Shown here: positions 41,273-49,800 of the stretch, in pieces
Layout: each line of letters begins with the position of its first letter
Position numbering within the stretch: position 1 is the stretch's first letter
Origin: WLMZ01 sp031410915
GTDB taxonomy: Bacteria > Actinomycetota > Acidimicrobiia > Acidimicrobiales > Ilumatobacteraceae
Assembly: GCA_031410915.1 (NCBI GenBank)
Contig: JANNZY010000086.1
Span: 1-64,000, forward strand
Reading direction: 5' to 3'
DNA: 64,000 nt
Notes under the pieces: model-generated
What the model was told of the DNA's origin: nothing
Seen by the model: the letters and a program-made list of their open reading frames with translations, nothing else
The model's database searches: none
Position numbers and translations under genes: made by a program

Positions 41273-42103
41273 TCAGGTCGGGGGGAGGTACGACCACTCG
41301 CGGAGGGCGGCGAGGATTTGGTCGGCGGCCTCGGCCGGATCGAGGACGATCGGATCGGCGCGGGCGCTCGACGCTGCGACACCGCCGCCGGACATGCCGG
41401 TCAGGGCCTTCACCCGCTGCAGCGCATCGGCGCCGGCGGGTGCGGCCAACGCTCGCGGGCGAGGGCGGTAGGGGCGATACGTTCCGTCGCTGACCGTCGC
41501 GCGTGCCGGCGAAGTGGCGTGCACGACCTCGATGCCGGCCGCAGCGCGCAGCGCGCGCAGTGGGGCCCGACGCAGCATCGCCGTCGAGCCCTCGACCGAC
41601 AACACAGCGGGACCGTCGACGGACAGGCGCTCGCGGCGACCGCCGTCCAACCGACGCAGTGCCTCGACAGCGTTGCCGACGAACTCGACGCGCACGAGGC
41701 CGAGCGCCTGCGCGATCCCCAGCGAGGCGGCGATGAACGCCGGTACCGAGCCGGTGCCGCGGTCGGGCGAGTAGTCGCCGCACCAGATCTGTTGTGCGTC
41801 GGCCGAGACCGCGGCGATGGCGGCGCCGACGACGGCGCTGGACTCGCCGAACGGTACGTCGATGCGGATCGCGCGATCTGCGCCGGCGGCGAGCGCGTCG
41901 AGAAGCACCGCGTCGGCGCCAACGGGTCCGGCCGTCACCGCGACGACGTCGCCCCCGCTGACGTCTCGACTGCGCAACGACCACTCCAACGCAGCGCGGT
42001 CCGCGGCGGACACGCCGGCGAAGCGCACGTCGGGCGACGCGATCACACCGTGCGTGTCCGGCTCCGGCCGTTGGTCGACCCACTTCAGGCAGGCGACGAT
42101 CAT
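41273..42103 (-). CDS. Electron-transfer flavoprotein beta subunit (FixA-like)
   Basis: 276 aa. The EtfB pattern starts with MIVACLKWVDQRPE and continues with ALEWSLR, VVAVTAGPVGADAVL and DAQQIWCGDYSPDRGTGSVPAFIAASLG. The last 50 residues are more divergent than in housekeeping EtfB. It is the last gene of the fixB-C-X-A cluster, with its start overlapping the fixX stop by 4 bp. The same order of ETF-like and dehydrogenase genes near mft genes suggests a mycofactocin-linked ETF that carries electrons from flavin enzymes to quinone. Confidence 0.82.
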   Translation of the reverse strand: MIVACLKWVDQRPEPDTHGVIASPDVRFAGVSAADRAALEWSLRSRDVSGGDVVAVTAGPVGADAVLLDALAAGADRAIRIDVPFGESSAVVGAAIAAVSADAQQIWCGDYSPDRGTGSVPAFIAASLGIAQALGLVRVEFVGNAVEALRRLDGGRRERLSVDGPAVLSVEGSTAMLRRAPLRALRAAAGIEVVHATSPARATVSDGTYRPYRPRPRALAAPAGADALQRVKALTGMSGGGVAASSARADPIVLDPAEAADQILAALREWSYLPPT

Positions 42104-42411
42104 GTCCGCTTGAAGATCACGCCGTGGCCGCCCTCGGGGTAGCTCCAGCTGATCGCGCCCTCACGGTTGCAGACCATGTAGCACGTGCCGCACTCGAAGC
42201 ACTGCTCGTAGTTGAACAGCAGGCCGCCGTCGCTGGTCGGCACGAACAGGTTCGCCGGGCAGGCAACGATGCACTCGCGGGTGCTGCAGCCCTCGCACAC
42301 CGACCCGTCGACCACGATGTGCGCGTCGGGATGCACGTTGAACACGGCGGTCGCGATTCGGTCCTCGAAGGACATCTCCGGCCAGGTCTCGTCACCGATT
42401 CGGGCGCTCAT
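42100..42411 (-). CDS. fixX: Ferredoxin-like protein (FixX)
   Basis: 103 aa from ATG 42411. Cys pattern: Cys39-xx-Cys42-xxxx-Cys47-xxx-Cys51 and Cys71-xx-Cys74-xx-Cys77-xxx-Cys81, eight in all. The C-terminal EGAISWSYPEGGHGVIFKR is the typical FixX end. It should carry electrons between the ETF and the FixC dehydrogenase. The second Cys set is the standard [4Fe-4S] motif; the first is non-standard in spacing. It overlaps both neighbours by 4 bp. Confidence 0.88.
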   Translation of the reverse strand: MSARIGDETWPEMSFEDRIATAVFNVHPDAHIVVDGSVCEGCSTRECIVACPANLFVPTSDGGLLFNYEQCFECGTCYMVCNREGAISWSYPEGGHGVIFKRT

Positions 42412-43715
42412 CCGAAGCTCCGGAAACCGTCGAGCGCGTCGCGCCCGAGGTCGCGGCGACGGATGCCGAGACGCTTTCGCTCCTGCGCCACGATGCGGCG
42501 TAGGCCCGGCTTCGGCGTCGGGTTGTCGACGCGGAACATGCGCTCGACCACCGAGGTGGCGAGTTCTGGGTAGATGTGCTGCACGCGATCGGACAGCACC
42601 AGGTGCGGGGCCCGGCGCAGCTTGCGATGGTCTTTGAGCACGAAGGTGTCCTCCAGCCGGCGGCGATACCCGGCGAGGCCGGCCGTGGATGTGTCGCCCG
42701 TACGCAGCGCTTCGATGGTGGCCTCGCCGGCGTACATGCCACTGGCCATCGCGAAGTTGACGCCCTCCAACCAGATGCCCGCAGCCAGGCACAGCGCGGC
42801 GGCATCGCCGGCCACGATCATGCCGTCGGTGGTCAGCGTCGGGATCATCGCAAGGCCGGCCTCGGGGATCAGGTGCGCCGAATACTCCTTCAACTCGCCG
42901 CCCTCGACGAGGGGAGCGATGGCCGGGTGAGCCTTCATCGCAGCGATCAAGGCCTCCGGGCGCTGCTTCTGCGCGGCCAGCTTGGGCAGTTTCAGCACCA
43001 GGCCGACGGCGAGCGTGTCGGTGTTGGTGTAGATGAAGCCGCCCCCCGGCACACCGCTCGTGCAGCCGATGATCTCGATGTCCACTCCGTGGTTGCCGCG
43101 CACACCGAAGCGTTCGTCGATGACGTCCTTCGGGAGCGCGAGCGTCTCTTTGACGCCGAGCGTGTAGTTGGCGGCGTCGACCGGTCCGTACAGGCCCTGC
43201 TGCTTGGCGAGAAAGCTGTTGACACCGTCGCAGGCGATGACGACCCGGGCCCGCAGGTCGCCGTCGGGACGATCCGTGGTGACACCGACGACGCGACCCG
43301 CAGGGTCGTGCAGCAGCCCGGTGACGGTGGTGCTGCAGATCAACTCGGCACCCGCATCGACCGCCCTGCCGGCGAGCCAGTTGTCGAAGTCGGGGCGGTA
43401 GGCGGTGGCCCCGTTGTACGGCGGCTCACCCCAGGCCTCGCTGCGGAAGTCGATGGTCAGCGCCTTCGTGCCGGTCATGACCATCGTGCTGCGGCGGGTC
43501 ACCCAGCGCTGCACCGGTGCCTCGGTCCACCACTGCGGGATCAGCTGATCGAGGATGCGCGGGTACACCACGCCGCCGTACATGTTCTTGCTGCCTGGGA
43601 ACGGGCCACGCTCGAGCAGCACGACGCGCTTGCCGCCGCGGGCGAGCACGAGTGCCGCGCACGCGCCCGCCGGTCCTGCCCCGACGACGATCGCATCGAC
43701 GTCGACGTCACCCAT
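42408..43715 (-). CDS. fixC: FixC-like ETF-quinone oxidoreductase family flavoprotein
   Basis: 435 aa from ATG 43715. The Rossmann FAD motif is DAIVVGAGPAGACAALVLARGG, followed by YNGATAYRPDFDNWLAGRAV, VVIACDGVNSFLA and, near the end, MIVAGDAAALCLAAGIWLEGVNFAMASG, all features of the FixC/ETF-QO group. It takes electrons from the ETF and passes them through the FixX centre to quinone. The gene begins within the end of fixB. Confidence 0.9.
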   Translation of the reverse strand: MGDVDVDAIVVGAGPAGACAALVLARGGKRVVLLERGPFPGSKNMYGGVVYPRILDQLIPQWWTEAPVQRWVTRRSTMVMTGTKALTIDFRSEAWGEPPYNGATAYRPDFDNWLAGRAVDAGAELICSTTVTGLLHDPAGRVVGVTTDRPDGDLRARVVIACDGVNSFLAKQQGLYGPVDAANYTLGVKETLALPKDVIDERFGVRGNHGVDIEIIGCTSGVPGGGFIYTNTDTLAVGLVLKLPKLAAQKQRPEALIAAMKAHPAIAPLVEGGELKEYSAHLIPEAGLAMIPTLTTDGMIVAGDAAALCLAAGIWLEGVNFAMASGMYAGEATIEALRTGDTSTAGLAGYRRRLEDTFVLKDHRKLRRAPHLVLSDRVQHIYPELATSVVERMFRVDNPTPKPGLRRIVAQERKRLGIRRRDLGRDALDGFRSFG

Positions 43716-44634
43716 GGTCGACACCCACTCTCGCCAGCAGCTCGGTCACGACGGCGTTGGCGTCGCTGACGATGGCGAGGTCGGCGAGCTGCATCATCGG
43801 GCAGTGCGGGTCGGTGTTGACGCTGATGATGTGCGCCGGTTGGCCGAGGCCGCTCGTGTGTTGCACCGCGCCGCTGATGCCGAACGCGACGTACAGCGCA
43901 GGATCGACGACGACTCCGGTCGTGCCGATCTGGCGCTCGTGGTCGATCCAGCCGCGATCGGTGATGACCCGCGTCGCCCCCATCGACGCGTCCAGACGGG
44001 TGGCGAGTTCGGCGAGTTGCTCGAAGCTCGCCTTCGATGCCAGGCCAGCTCCACCACCGAGGATGCGTGGTGATTCGGCGAGGTCCATCGTCGCCGCATC
44101 GGGTGCGAGCACTTCAACGACGGTGGCGTCGCGATCGATCGCGATCGCGGTCGCGCCGGCGTCGAGACGGTCGACGATCGGCAACGCCGAGACCGTCGCG
44201 GCGTCGATCGCGTCGGCACCACGAACACCGGGCTGCAGCGTCGCCACGAACGCACCGGCAGGGCGCACCGAGTGGATGACGAGTCCACCCTGGCGGGCGA
44301 GATCGACCGCGTGCGGTGTGACAGCAATGGCCCCGGCCAGCAGTTCGCGGTGCAGTACGGCGGCCAGCCGCGGCGCGAGGTCGCGCCCATCGGGTGACGC
44401 AGGCAACACGATGTTGGCCTCGCCGCCGACGTGGTCGACCAACACCCGGACCCACGCTCCCGCCGCGAACGACTCCACCTCGACGGCTCGCACGGTAGTG
44501 GCTCGACCGGCGAGCAGCCTGGCGGCCTCGGCCGTGCCGGAGCCGATGAGCAGTACGGAGCCGTCGCACTCGTCAACGACTTCGAGTCCGCCGGCCGGCA
44601 GTTGACCGTCGCGGATGGGCAGGACTGCGAGCAC
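43708..44634 (-). CDS. Electron-transfer flavoprotein alpha subunit (FixB-like)
   Basis: 308 aa, GTG start with the -10 hexamer TAGCCT 6 nt upstream. The C-terminal FAD-binding region reads SPRILGGGAGLASKASFEQLAELATRLDAS, then GATRVITDRGWIDHERQIGTTGVVVDPALYVAFGISGAVQH and ISVNTDPHCPMMQLADLAIVSDA, which is standard EtfA. The N-terminal half is less conserved. It heads the operon fixB-fixC-fixX-fixA, followed after a 397-bp gap by mftE-mftF on the same strand. Confidence 0.88.
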   Translation of the reverse strand: MLAVLPIRDGQLPAGGLEVVDECDGSVLLIGSGTAEAARLLAGRATTVRAVEVESFAAGAWVRVLVDHVGGEANIVLPASPDGRDLAPRLAAVLHRELLAGAIAVTPHAVDLARQGGLVIHSVRPAGAFVATLQPGVRGADAIDAATVSALPIVDRLDAGATAIAIDRDATVVEVLAPDAATMDLAESPRILGGGAGLASKASFEQLAELATRLDASMGATRVITDRGWIDHERQIGTTGVVVDPALYVAFGISGAVQHTSGLGQPAHIISVNTDPHCPMMQLADLAIVSDANAVVTELLARVGVDHG

Positions 44635-44640
44635 GCACTG

Positions 44641-44646
44641 AGGCTA
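44641..44646 (-). promoter_or_regulatory. -10 element for the fix operon
   Basis: Minus-strand TAGCCT, 6 nt before GTG 44634. Confidence 0.5.
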
Positions 44647-44699
44647 CGAGTTGTCAGACCACCAGCGGAAGCGCAACGCGAACGCGGCGGGCGCAGCCG

Positions 44700-45341
44700 T
44701 CACGGCATTGCGGTGACGGATTCGCCGCGTGTGGCGTTGCGTCGACGGCGGATGGCGCGAACTGCCTCGAGCAGGAACGTGATCGAGAGCGCGGTTGCGA
44801 AGGCGATGATGAACGCCTTGGTGTGACTGTCCTTGAACCGGTTGCCGAAGAAGTAGCCGAGACCCGCCCCGTACGAGGCCCAGATCGCGCAGGCGACGAA
44901 CACGAAGAAGATGAACCGCAGCCGCTTCTGACGGGTGATGCCGCTGGTGACGGTGATCAGTGTGCGGCCGCCGGGGATGAACCGCGCGGTGAGCAACAGG
45001 CTGCCGCCGCGCGTGCGGAGCGCGTTCTCGGCCCAGGCCAGCTTGCGGGCTCGCTCCGGCGTCCTGGCGTACCAGCGGGCGATGCGCGTGCTGAAGCGAT
45101 GCCCGATCGCGTAGGCGATGTTGTCGCCGCACATCGCACCCACCGCGCCGCACCCGATGACGATGCCGATGTTGAGATCGTTCTGCCCTGCGGCGATGCC
45201 GCCCAGGATGACGGCCGTCTCGCTGGGCACGACCGGGATGACCGAGTCCAGCAAGGCAATGACGAAGATCACCAGGTAGAACCACGGCGACGTCGAGATG
45301 TCCTGCAGCCGGTCGAACAACGAGTCCAGAAAGCCCACCAC
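44700..45341 (-). CDS. DedA family membrane protein
   Basis: 213 aa, GTG start. The DedA/VTT pattern is clear: LVIFVIALLDSVIPVVPSETAVILGG, GCGAVGAMCGDNIAYAIGHR, GGSLLLTARFIPGGRTLITVTSG (with the conserved Arg in FxPG[GA]R), and four to five membrane segments. DedA proteins recycle undecaprenyl phosphate or other lipids across the membrane. TAGCGT lies 8 nt upstream. Confidence 0.9.
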   Translation of the reverse strand: MVGFLDSLFDRLQDISTSPWFYLVIFVIALLDSVIPVVPSETAVILGGIAAGQNDLNIGIVIGCGAVGAMCGDNIAYAIGHRFSTRIARWYARTPERARKLAWAENALRTRGGSLLLTARFIPGGRTLITVTSGITRQKRLRFIFFVFVACAIWASYGAGLGYFFGNRFKDSHTKAFIIAFATALSITFLLEAVRAIRRRRNATRGESVTAMP

Positions 45342-45349
45342 GGGTGGTC

Positions 45350-45355
45350 ACGCTA
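45350..45355 (-). promoter_or_regulatory. -10 element for dedA-like gene
   Basis: Minus-strand TAGCGT, 8 nt before GTG 45341. Confidence 0.45.
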
Positions 45356-45482
45356 CCCGTCACCGCCCGGGGTTCCGGTGGCACGGTCCGGCCAACCGAC
45401 AGCACTAGGTTCGTTCACGCCGCTGCGCCAGCGCGCCGCATCGTCGGCGGGCGCGATACAGAACGAGGAACGAGGTACGGCA

Positions 45483-46340
45483 ATGAGGACGATCGACAAG
45501 GTCGGAGTGGTCGGCTGCGGGTTGATGGGTTCGGGAATCGCGGAGGTGTGCGCCCGAGCCGGCCTGGACGTCACGGTGGTCGAGAGCTCGCAGGCCGCCG
45601 CCGACGCCGGCATGGTGCGGATCACGAAGTCGCTGGACCGCGCGGTGCGCAGCGGCAAGCTGGAGGCGGCCGACAAGGAACGCTTTCTGGACGGCATCCG
45701 CATCAGCACCGAGCTGGAACGGCTCGAGCCGTGTGATCTCGTTGTCGAGGCCATCGCCGAGGACCAGCAGCTGAAGATCGACCTGTTCACCCGCCTCGAC
45801 CAGGTGATGCACGGCGCCGATGCAATCCTGGCGTCGAACACGAGCTCGATCCCGATCATGAAGCTCGGCATCGCGACGCGTCGACCAGACCTGGTGGTCG
45901 GTCTGCACTTCTTCAACCCCGTTCCGGTGCTGAAACTGGTCGAGGTCGTGCCGTCGTTGCTGACCTCGGACGAGACGATCGCCGACGTGTCGGCATTCGC
46001 GCAGGGCGCGCTCGGCAAGAAGACGATCCGTTGCCAGGACCGCGCCGGGTTCGTGGTCAACGCGCTGTTGATCCCCTACATCCTCTCCGCGATCCGGATG
46101 TTCGAGTCCGGGTTCGCGTCGGCCGACGACATCGATGCCGGCATGATCGAGGGCTGCAACCATCCGATGGGGCCATTGCACCTGGCCGACCTGATCGGGC
46201 TGGACACCACGCTCGCGGTTGCCGAGAGTCTCTACGCCGAGTTCAAAGAGCCGCTCTACGCGGCACCGCCGTTGCTGAGCCGGATGGTGGAAGCCGGACT
46301 GCTCGGCCGCAAGACCGAACGCGGGTTCTTCGCCTACTGA
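45483..46340 (+). CDS. 3-hydroxybutyryl-CoA dehydrogenase
   Basis: 285 aa from ATG 45483 with ribosome site GAGG. NAD(P)-binding motif VGVVGCGLMGSGIAEVCARAG, then ASNTSSIPI with catalytic Ser, GLHFFNPVPVLKLVEV with catalytic His, RAGFVVNALLIPYI with Asn, and GCNHPMGPLHLADLIGLD. This is the short-chain form (PaaH/Hbd), oxidising or reducing 3-hydroxyacyl-CoA. The open frame continues upstream to 44823 but without similarity. It stands alone, so its pathway is not clear; a possible -10, TAGGTT, is at 45406. Confidence 0.92.
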   Translation: MRTIDKVGVVGCGLMGSGIAEVCARAGLDVTVVESSQAAADAGMVRITKSLDRAVRSGKLEAADKERFLDGIRISTELERLEPCDLVVEAIAEDQQLKIDLFTRLDQVMHGADAILASNTSSIPIMKLGIATRRPDLVVGLHFFNPVPVLKLVEVVPSLLTSDETIADVSAFAQGALGKKTIRCQDRAGFVVNALLIPYILSAIRMFESGFASADDIDAGMIEGCNHPMGPLHLADLIGLDTTLAVAESLYAEFKEPLYAAPPLLSRMVEAGLLGRKTERGFFAY

Positions 46341-46361
46341 GCCCGGTCGTGCGCCGACCGC

Positions 46362-46835
46362 TCAGCGGTGGGCGCCGGGCTTCGGCTTGCGCAGCTTGGC
46401 CGGACCGGTGGACGCGGGTTTCTTCTTCGGGCGCTGGTCCTTGCGCAGCACGAAGCGCAGACCGCTCCACGTCTCGTCGATCGCGCAGACCTTGTTGTCC
46501 ACCCAGCCGGTCTTCAGAAACTCTTCGCGCAGCACGTCCTCGTTGATGTCGGTGATCACGCCGCTCGCCTTCTTCGGCCACGACAGCCAGATCGCGCCGT
46601 GCGGACCGACCGCGGCGACGAGCGCCGGCCAGTTGGCCACGAGCTGGGACCGCCGACTGTGGAAGGCGATCACGATGTCGAGCGGCGGGCGCACCCGATT
46701 GGCCCATTCGACCGCCAGCGGCAACTCACCCAACGTGTCACGAAAGTCTGCCGGGGCATTGACGGTGGCCATCCGTGTGCCCTCGCCGATGCCGAGCTTC
46801 TGGATGAGCGGTGTTCCCGAGTACCCGGCGTTCAT
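46362..46835 (-). CDS. DUF3052 family protein
   Basis: 157 aa from ATG 46835. The start MNAGYSGTPLIQKLGI and the middle PLDIVIAFHSRRSQLV, then GAIWLSWPKKASGVITDINEDVLRE and WSGLRFVLRK are the family hallmarks. The C-terminus is a Lys/Pro-rich tail. The function is unknown; homologues are common in actinobacteria. It is the last gene of the operon from the ABC transporter, after the PPOX gene. Confidence 0.88.
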   Translation of the reverse strand: MNAGYSGTPLIQKLGIGEGTRMATVNAPADFRDTLGELPLAVEWANRVRPPLDIVIAFHSRRSQLVANWPALVAAVGPHGAIWLSWPKKASGVITDINEDVLREEFLKTGWVDNKVCAIDETWSGLRFVLRKDQRPKKKPASTGPAKLRKPKPGAHR

Positions 46836-46860
46836 CTGCAACTGCCCTGTCTGTGCTGGT

Positions 46861-47247
46861 TCAGGCGCGACCCATGATGCGGTCGACGACGATCTCGATC
46901 GCCACCCGGTCGTCGCGCTCGCCCGGTTGGCGGTACCGGGCAGCGTAGCCAGCGACAGCTGCGGCGACTCCCGCCGGATCGGCGACGAGCCGAACGGCAC
47001 CCTCCAGCGTGAGCCACCGCCCGCCGTCGACCTGGCACACCGCAGCGCGCCCGCCGCGTGCGGCGTTGCGGGCCTTGACCGACGGCGCGAACGTGATGAC
47101 ACGCGCGGTGCGGTCCTGCGGTGTGTAACTGAACCCGACGGCGACGACGTGGGGACTGCCGTCGGCGCGGATGGTGGTCAGTGTCGCCAGATGTCGCTCG
47201 GCCAAGAACGCGAGCACTTCCTGGCCGGGGTCGGTGGGGTCGATCAT
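46861..47247 (-). CDS. PPOX-class F420-dependent oxidoreductase-like protein
   Basis: 128 aa from ATG 47247. A split-barrel domain with LAERHLATLTTIRADGSPHVVAVGFSY and RWLTLEGAVRLVADP. These are the family features of Rv1155-like F420 or flavin-binding proteins. The start overlaps the permease stop by 4 bp (ATGA), tying it to the ABC operon. No specific substrate is known. Confidence 0.85.
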   Translation of the reverse strand: MIDPTDPGQEVLAFLAERHLATLTTIRADGSPHVVAVGFSYTPQDRTARVITFAPSVKARNAARGGRAAVCQVDGGRWLTLEGAVRLVADPAGVAAAVAGYAARYRQPGERDDRVAIEIVVDRIMGRA

Positions 47248-49793
47248 GTTCCGCTCGCGATCGCTTCGAGGACATCGAGTTTGGTGGCCCGCCAGGCGGG
47301 GACGACGGCGGCGAAAACGCCGGTCACGAACGCCGCGACGACGATGACGGCGATGGCCGTGGTCGGCACGGAGTACGTGGTCAGCCCCTGGTCGCGCAGG
47401 GCCACGATGACGATGTAGCCGAGCACGAGGCCGAGGAACACACCGACGATCGCACCATAGAGCGACGTCAGCACGCTCTCCCAACGAACTGTGGTGCGGA
47501 CCTGCGACCGGGTCATGCCGACGGCGCGGAGCAGCCCGATCTCGCGACGGCGCTCGTACACCGCGAGCAGCATCGTGAGCACGATGCCGAACACGGCGAT
47601 CACGACGGACAAGGCGAGCAGGCCGTACAGGAACCCGAGGCTCTGGTCGATGAGGTCGCTTCGCCCGTCGATGAACTGCTCGCGGCTCTGCAGCTCGCCG
47701 ATGCCGAACTCGTCGATCTCGCGATTGACGGCGTTGCGGAAGTCGCGGTCGGAGACACCGTCAGCACGGTTCACGAACGCGAACGCGGCCTGGCTGCTCT
47801 CGGCCGTGCCCTGCAACAACGCAGCATCGATGACGCGGCTCTGGGCAAGTTCGGACGACAGGTAGATGCCCTGCACCGTGACCATCACGGTCTTGTCGCC
47901 GATGCGCAGGGGAATCTGCGAACCGAGCGACAGATTCTCGCGCTTGGCCTCGCCGGTGCTGATCATGATGCCCGCAGCCGTCAGGTCGGCGAACGAGCCT
48001 TCGACGAATGCGTAGTCGAGCAACGTCCCGGCACCGGGTGAGTTGACGATGGTGGCGCTGACCGGCCGGCCGGTTTCCGGGTCCTGCAGGCTGGCGAAGC
48101 CGAGCCCGGTGATGGTGTCGACCTCGGGCAACGCTGCAATGTCGGTGATCAGCTCCTGGCTCAGGCTGAGCGGACCGCCGTTCGTGGAGTTGATCACGTA
48201 CTCGGCGAGCACCTCTGACGCGATCGTCTCTCGAAGTTGGCTCTTGATCGACGCTGCGAACACCGTGGCACCGGTGACGAGCGCGACCCCGATCAGCACG
48301 GGTGCTGCGGTGCGCGCCGTGCGCCGCGGGTTGCGCTGCACGTTGCCGCGCGACATGGCTCCGGTGATGCCACGAAGGCGCTGCACCGGAGCGCCGAGGA
48401 CGCGGGCGATCGGATTGGCCATCGCCGGGCCGAGCAACAGCACCCCGACGAAGATCGCCATCACGGCGGCGCCGAGCAGGATCGAGTCCGCGCCGGCGAG
48501 CACCGTGCCGATCGCGGCGATTCCGAGGCCGATGAACACGAACGCACCGATGATGCGCCCGCGGCTGTGGCGGACGGATTCGAAAGCTGACTCGCTCATC
48601 GCTGCGACGGGAGCGACCCGACCGGCGGCGACGGCCGGCACGATCGCGGCGACGAGAGTGGTGACGATGCCGGCGACCATGGTGATCGCGATCGTGCTCA
48701 ACGTGATCGAGAGCGCGCGTGACGGGATGCCGACACCGAATGCGTTCAACAGACCCTTGATGCCGACAGCCAACCCGCCGCCGGCGACCAGGCCCATCAG
48801 CGACCCGATCACGCCGACCGCCACGGCTTCGAGCAACATCGCTCGCGTGACCTGGCGGCGGCTGGCGCCGATGGCGCGGAGCAACGCGTTCTCGGTGCGC
48901 CGCTGGGCAGCGGTGATCGAGAAGACGTTGTAGATCACGAAGCAGCCGACGCCGAGCGCGATGAGCGAGAAGATCGACAAGAAGATGGTGAGGAAGCCGA
49001 GGCTCTGCTCGACCTGGGTTTGGCTCTGAGCGATGATCTCGACGCCGGTGAGCGCTTCGCTGGTGTCAACTCCCTGCGCGGTGTCGAGGGCCGCCTGCAC
49101 CCGGTCGGCCAACTGGGCGTCGGTCAGCGTGCCGTCGCCCTTGACGAGCACGGCGTCGAAGTAGCCGGGCTTGAGCACGAACTCGGAGGCCGTCTGCTCG
49201 TCGAACAGCGCCCATGTGGCGTCACCGGGGGTGGAGATGTTGTTGTACTCGGCCAGGCCGACGAGTGTGAACGTCTGCGAGCCACCCTCGGCGTTCACCT
49301 TGACCGAGTCGCCGAGCGAGTAGTTGCCGTCGTCGGCGGTCTGGGTGTCCAGCACGACTTCGCTGCCGTTCGCGGGGGCTCGCCCGGACACGATGTTCCA
49401 GACCGAGAGCGCGCCGGAGTTGATGGTGCCGCCCGAGTTGATGCGGCTCGTGCGTTGGATCGGGTCGCCGTTCGAGTCGATGACGACCGCGTCTTCGGTG
49501 ACCGACCCCTGCGCATCGACGACGCCCGGGACCGCTTGCACGATCCCGAGCACGTCGGTGGGGACTTCGTCGCGGCGTTCGAACCCGAGCGCGGTCTCGA
49601 CCGAGTTGGCCGACTGCACGTACACGTCGACGTTTTCGTACGTCTTCGCGAACAGCGCGTCGAAGCTGAGCTCGAGTGTGTCTCGGAAGATGAACGTGCC
49701 TGACAGGAACGCCGTGCTGACGATGATGGCGAGCGCCGTCAGCAGGATGCGGCCGAACCGTGCGGTGACGTTTCGTAGAGCGATGCGTAACAT
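47244..49793 (-). CDS. FtsX-like ABC transporter permease (second of a pair)
   Basis: 849 aa from ATG 49793. An N-terminal helix (ILLTALAIIVSTAFLSGTFIF) leads to an extracytoplasmic MacB-type domain, then an FtsX block of three helices near 270-400, a short linker with RNVQRNPRRTART, another extracytoplasmic domain, and a last FtsX block (LLALSVVIAVFGIVLTMLLAVYERRREIGLLRAVGM). Two FtsX domains in one chain are typical of actinobacterial lipoprotein/macrolide-type exporters. Paralogous to the preceding permease, so the pair may form a heterodimer. Confidence 0.88.
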   Translation of the reverse strand: MLRIALRNVTARFGRILLTALAIIVSTAFLSGTFIFRDTLELSFDALFAKTYENVDVYVQSANSVETALGFERRDEVPTDVLGIVQAVPGVVDAQGSVTEDAVVIDSNGDPIQRTSRINSGGTINSGALSVWNIVSGRAPANGSEVVLDTQTADDGNYSLGDSVKVNAEGGSQTFTLVGLAEYNNISTPGDATWALFDEQTASEFVLKPGYFDAVLVKGDGTLTDAQLADRVQAALDTAQGVDTSEALTGVEIIAQSQTQVEQSLGFLTIFLSIFSLIALGVGCFVIYNVFSITAAQRRTENALLRAIGASRRQVTRAMLLEAVAVGVIGSLMGLVAGGGLAVGIKGLLNAFGVGIPSRALSITLSTIAITMVAGIVTTLVAAIVPAVAAGRVAPVAAMSESAFESVRHSRGRIIGAFVFIGLGIAAIGTVLAGADSILLGAAVMAIFVGVLLLGPAMANPIARVLGAPVQRLRGITGAMSRGNVQRNPRRTARTAAPVLIGVALVTGATVFAASIKSQLRETIASEVLAEYVINSTNGGPLSLSQELITDIAALPEVDTITGLGFASLQDPETGRPVSATIVNSPGAGTLLDYAFVEGSFADLTAAGIMISTGEAKRENLSLGSQIPLRIGDKTVMVTVQGIYLSSELAQSRVIDAALLQGTAESSQAAFAFVNRADGVSDRDFRNAVNREIDEFGIGELQSREQFIDGRSDLIDQSLGFLYGLLALSVVIAVFGIVLTMLLAVYERRREIGLLRAVGMTRSQVRTTVRWESVLTSLYGAIVGVFLGLVLGYIVIVALRDQGLTTYSVPTTAIAVIVVAAFVTGVFAAVVPAWRATKLDVLEAIASGT

Positions 49794-49800
49794 GGGTGTG

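Noticed and set aside
44823..45482. Long N-terminal extension of the 3-hydroxybutyryl-CoA dehydrogenase
   Set aside because: No similarity in that part, it overlaps the dedA-like gene on the other strand, and ATG 45483 has a ribosome site.
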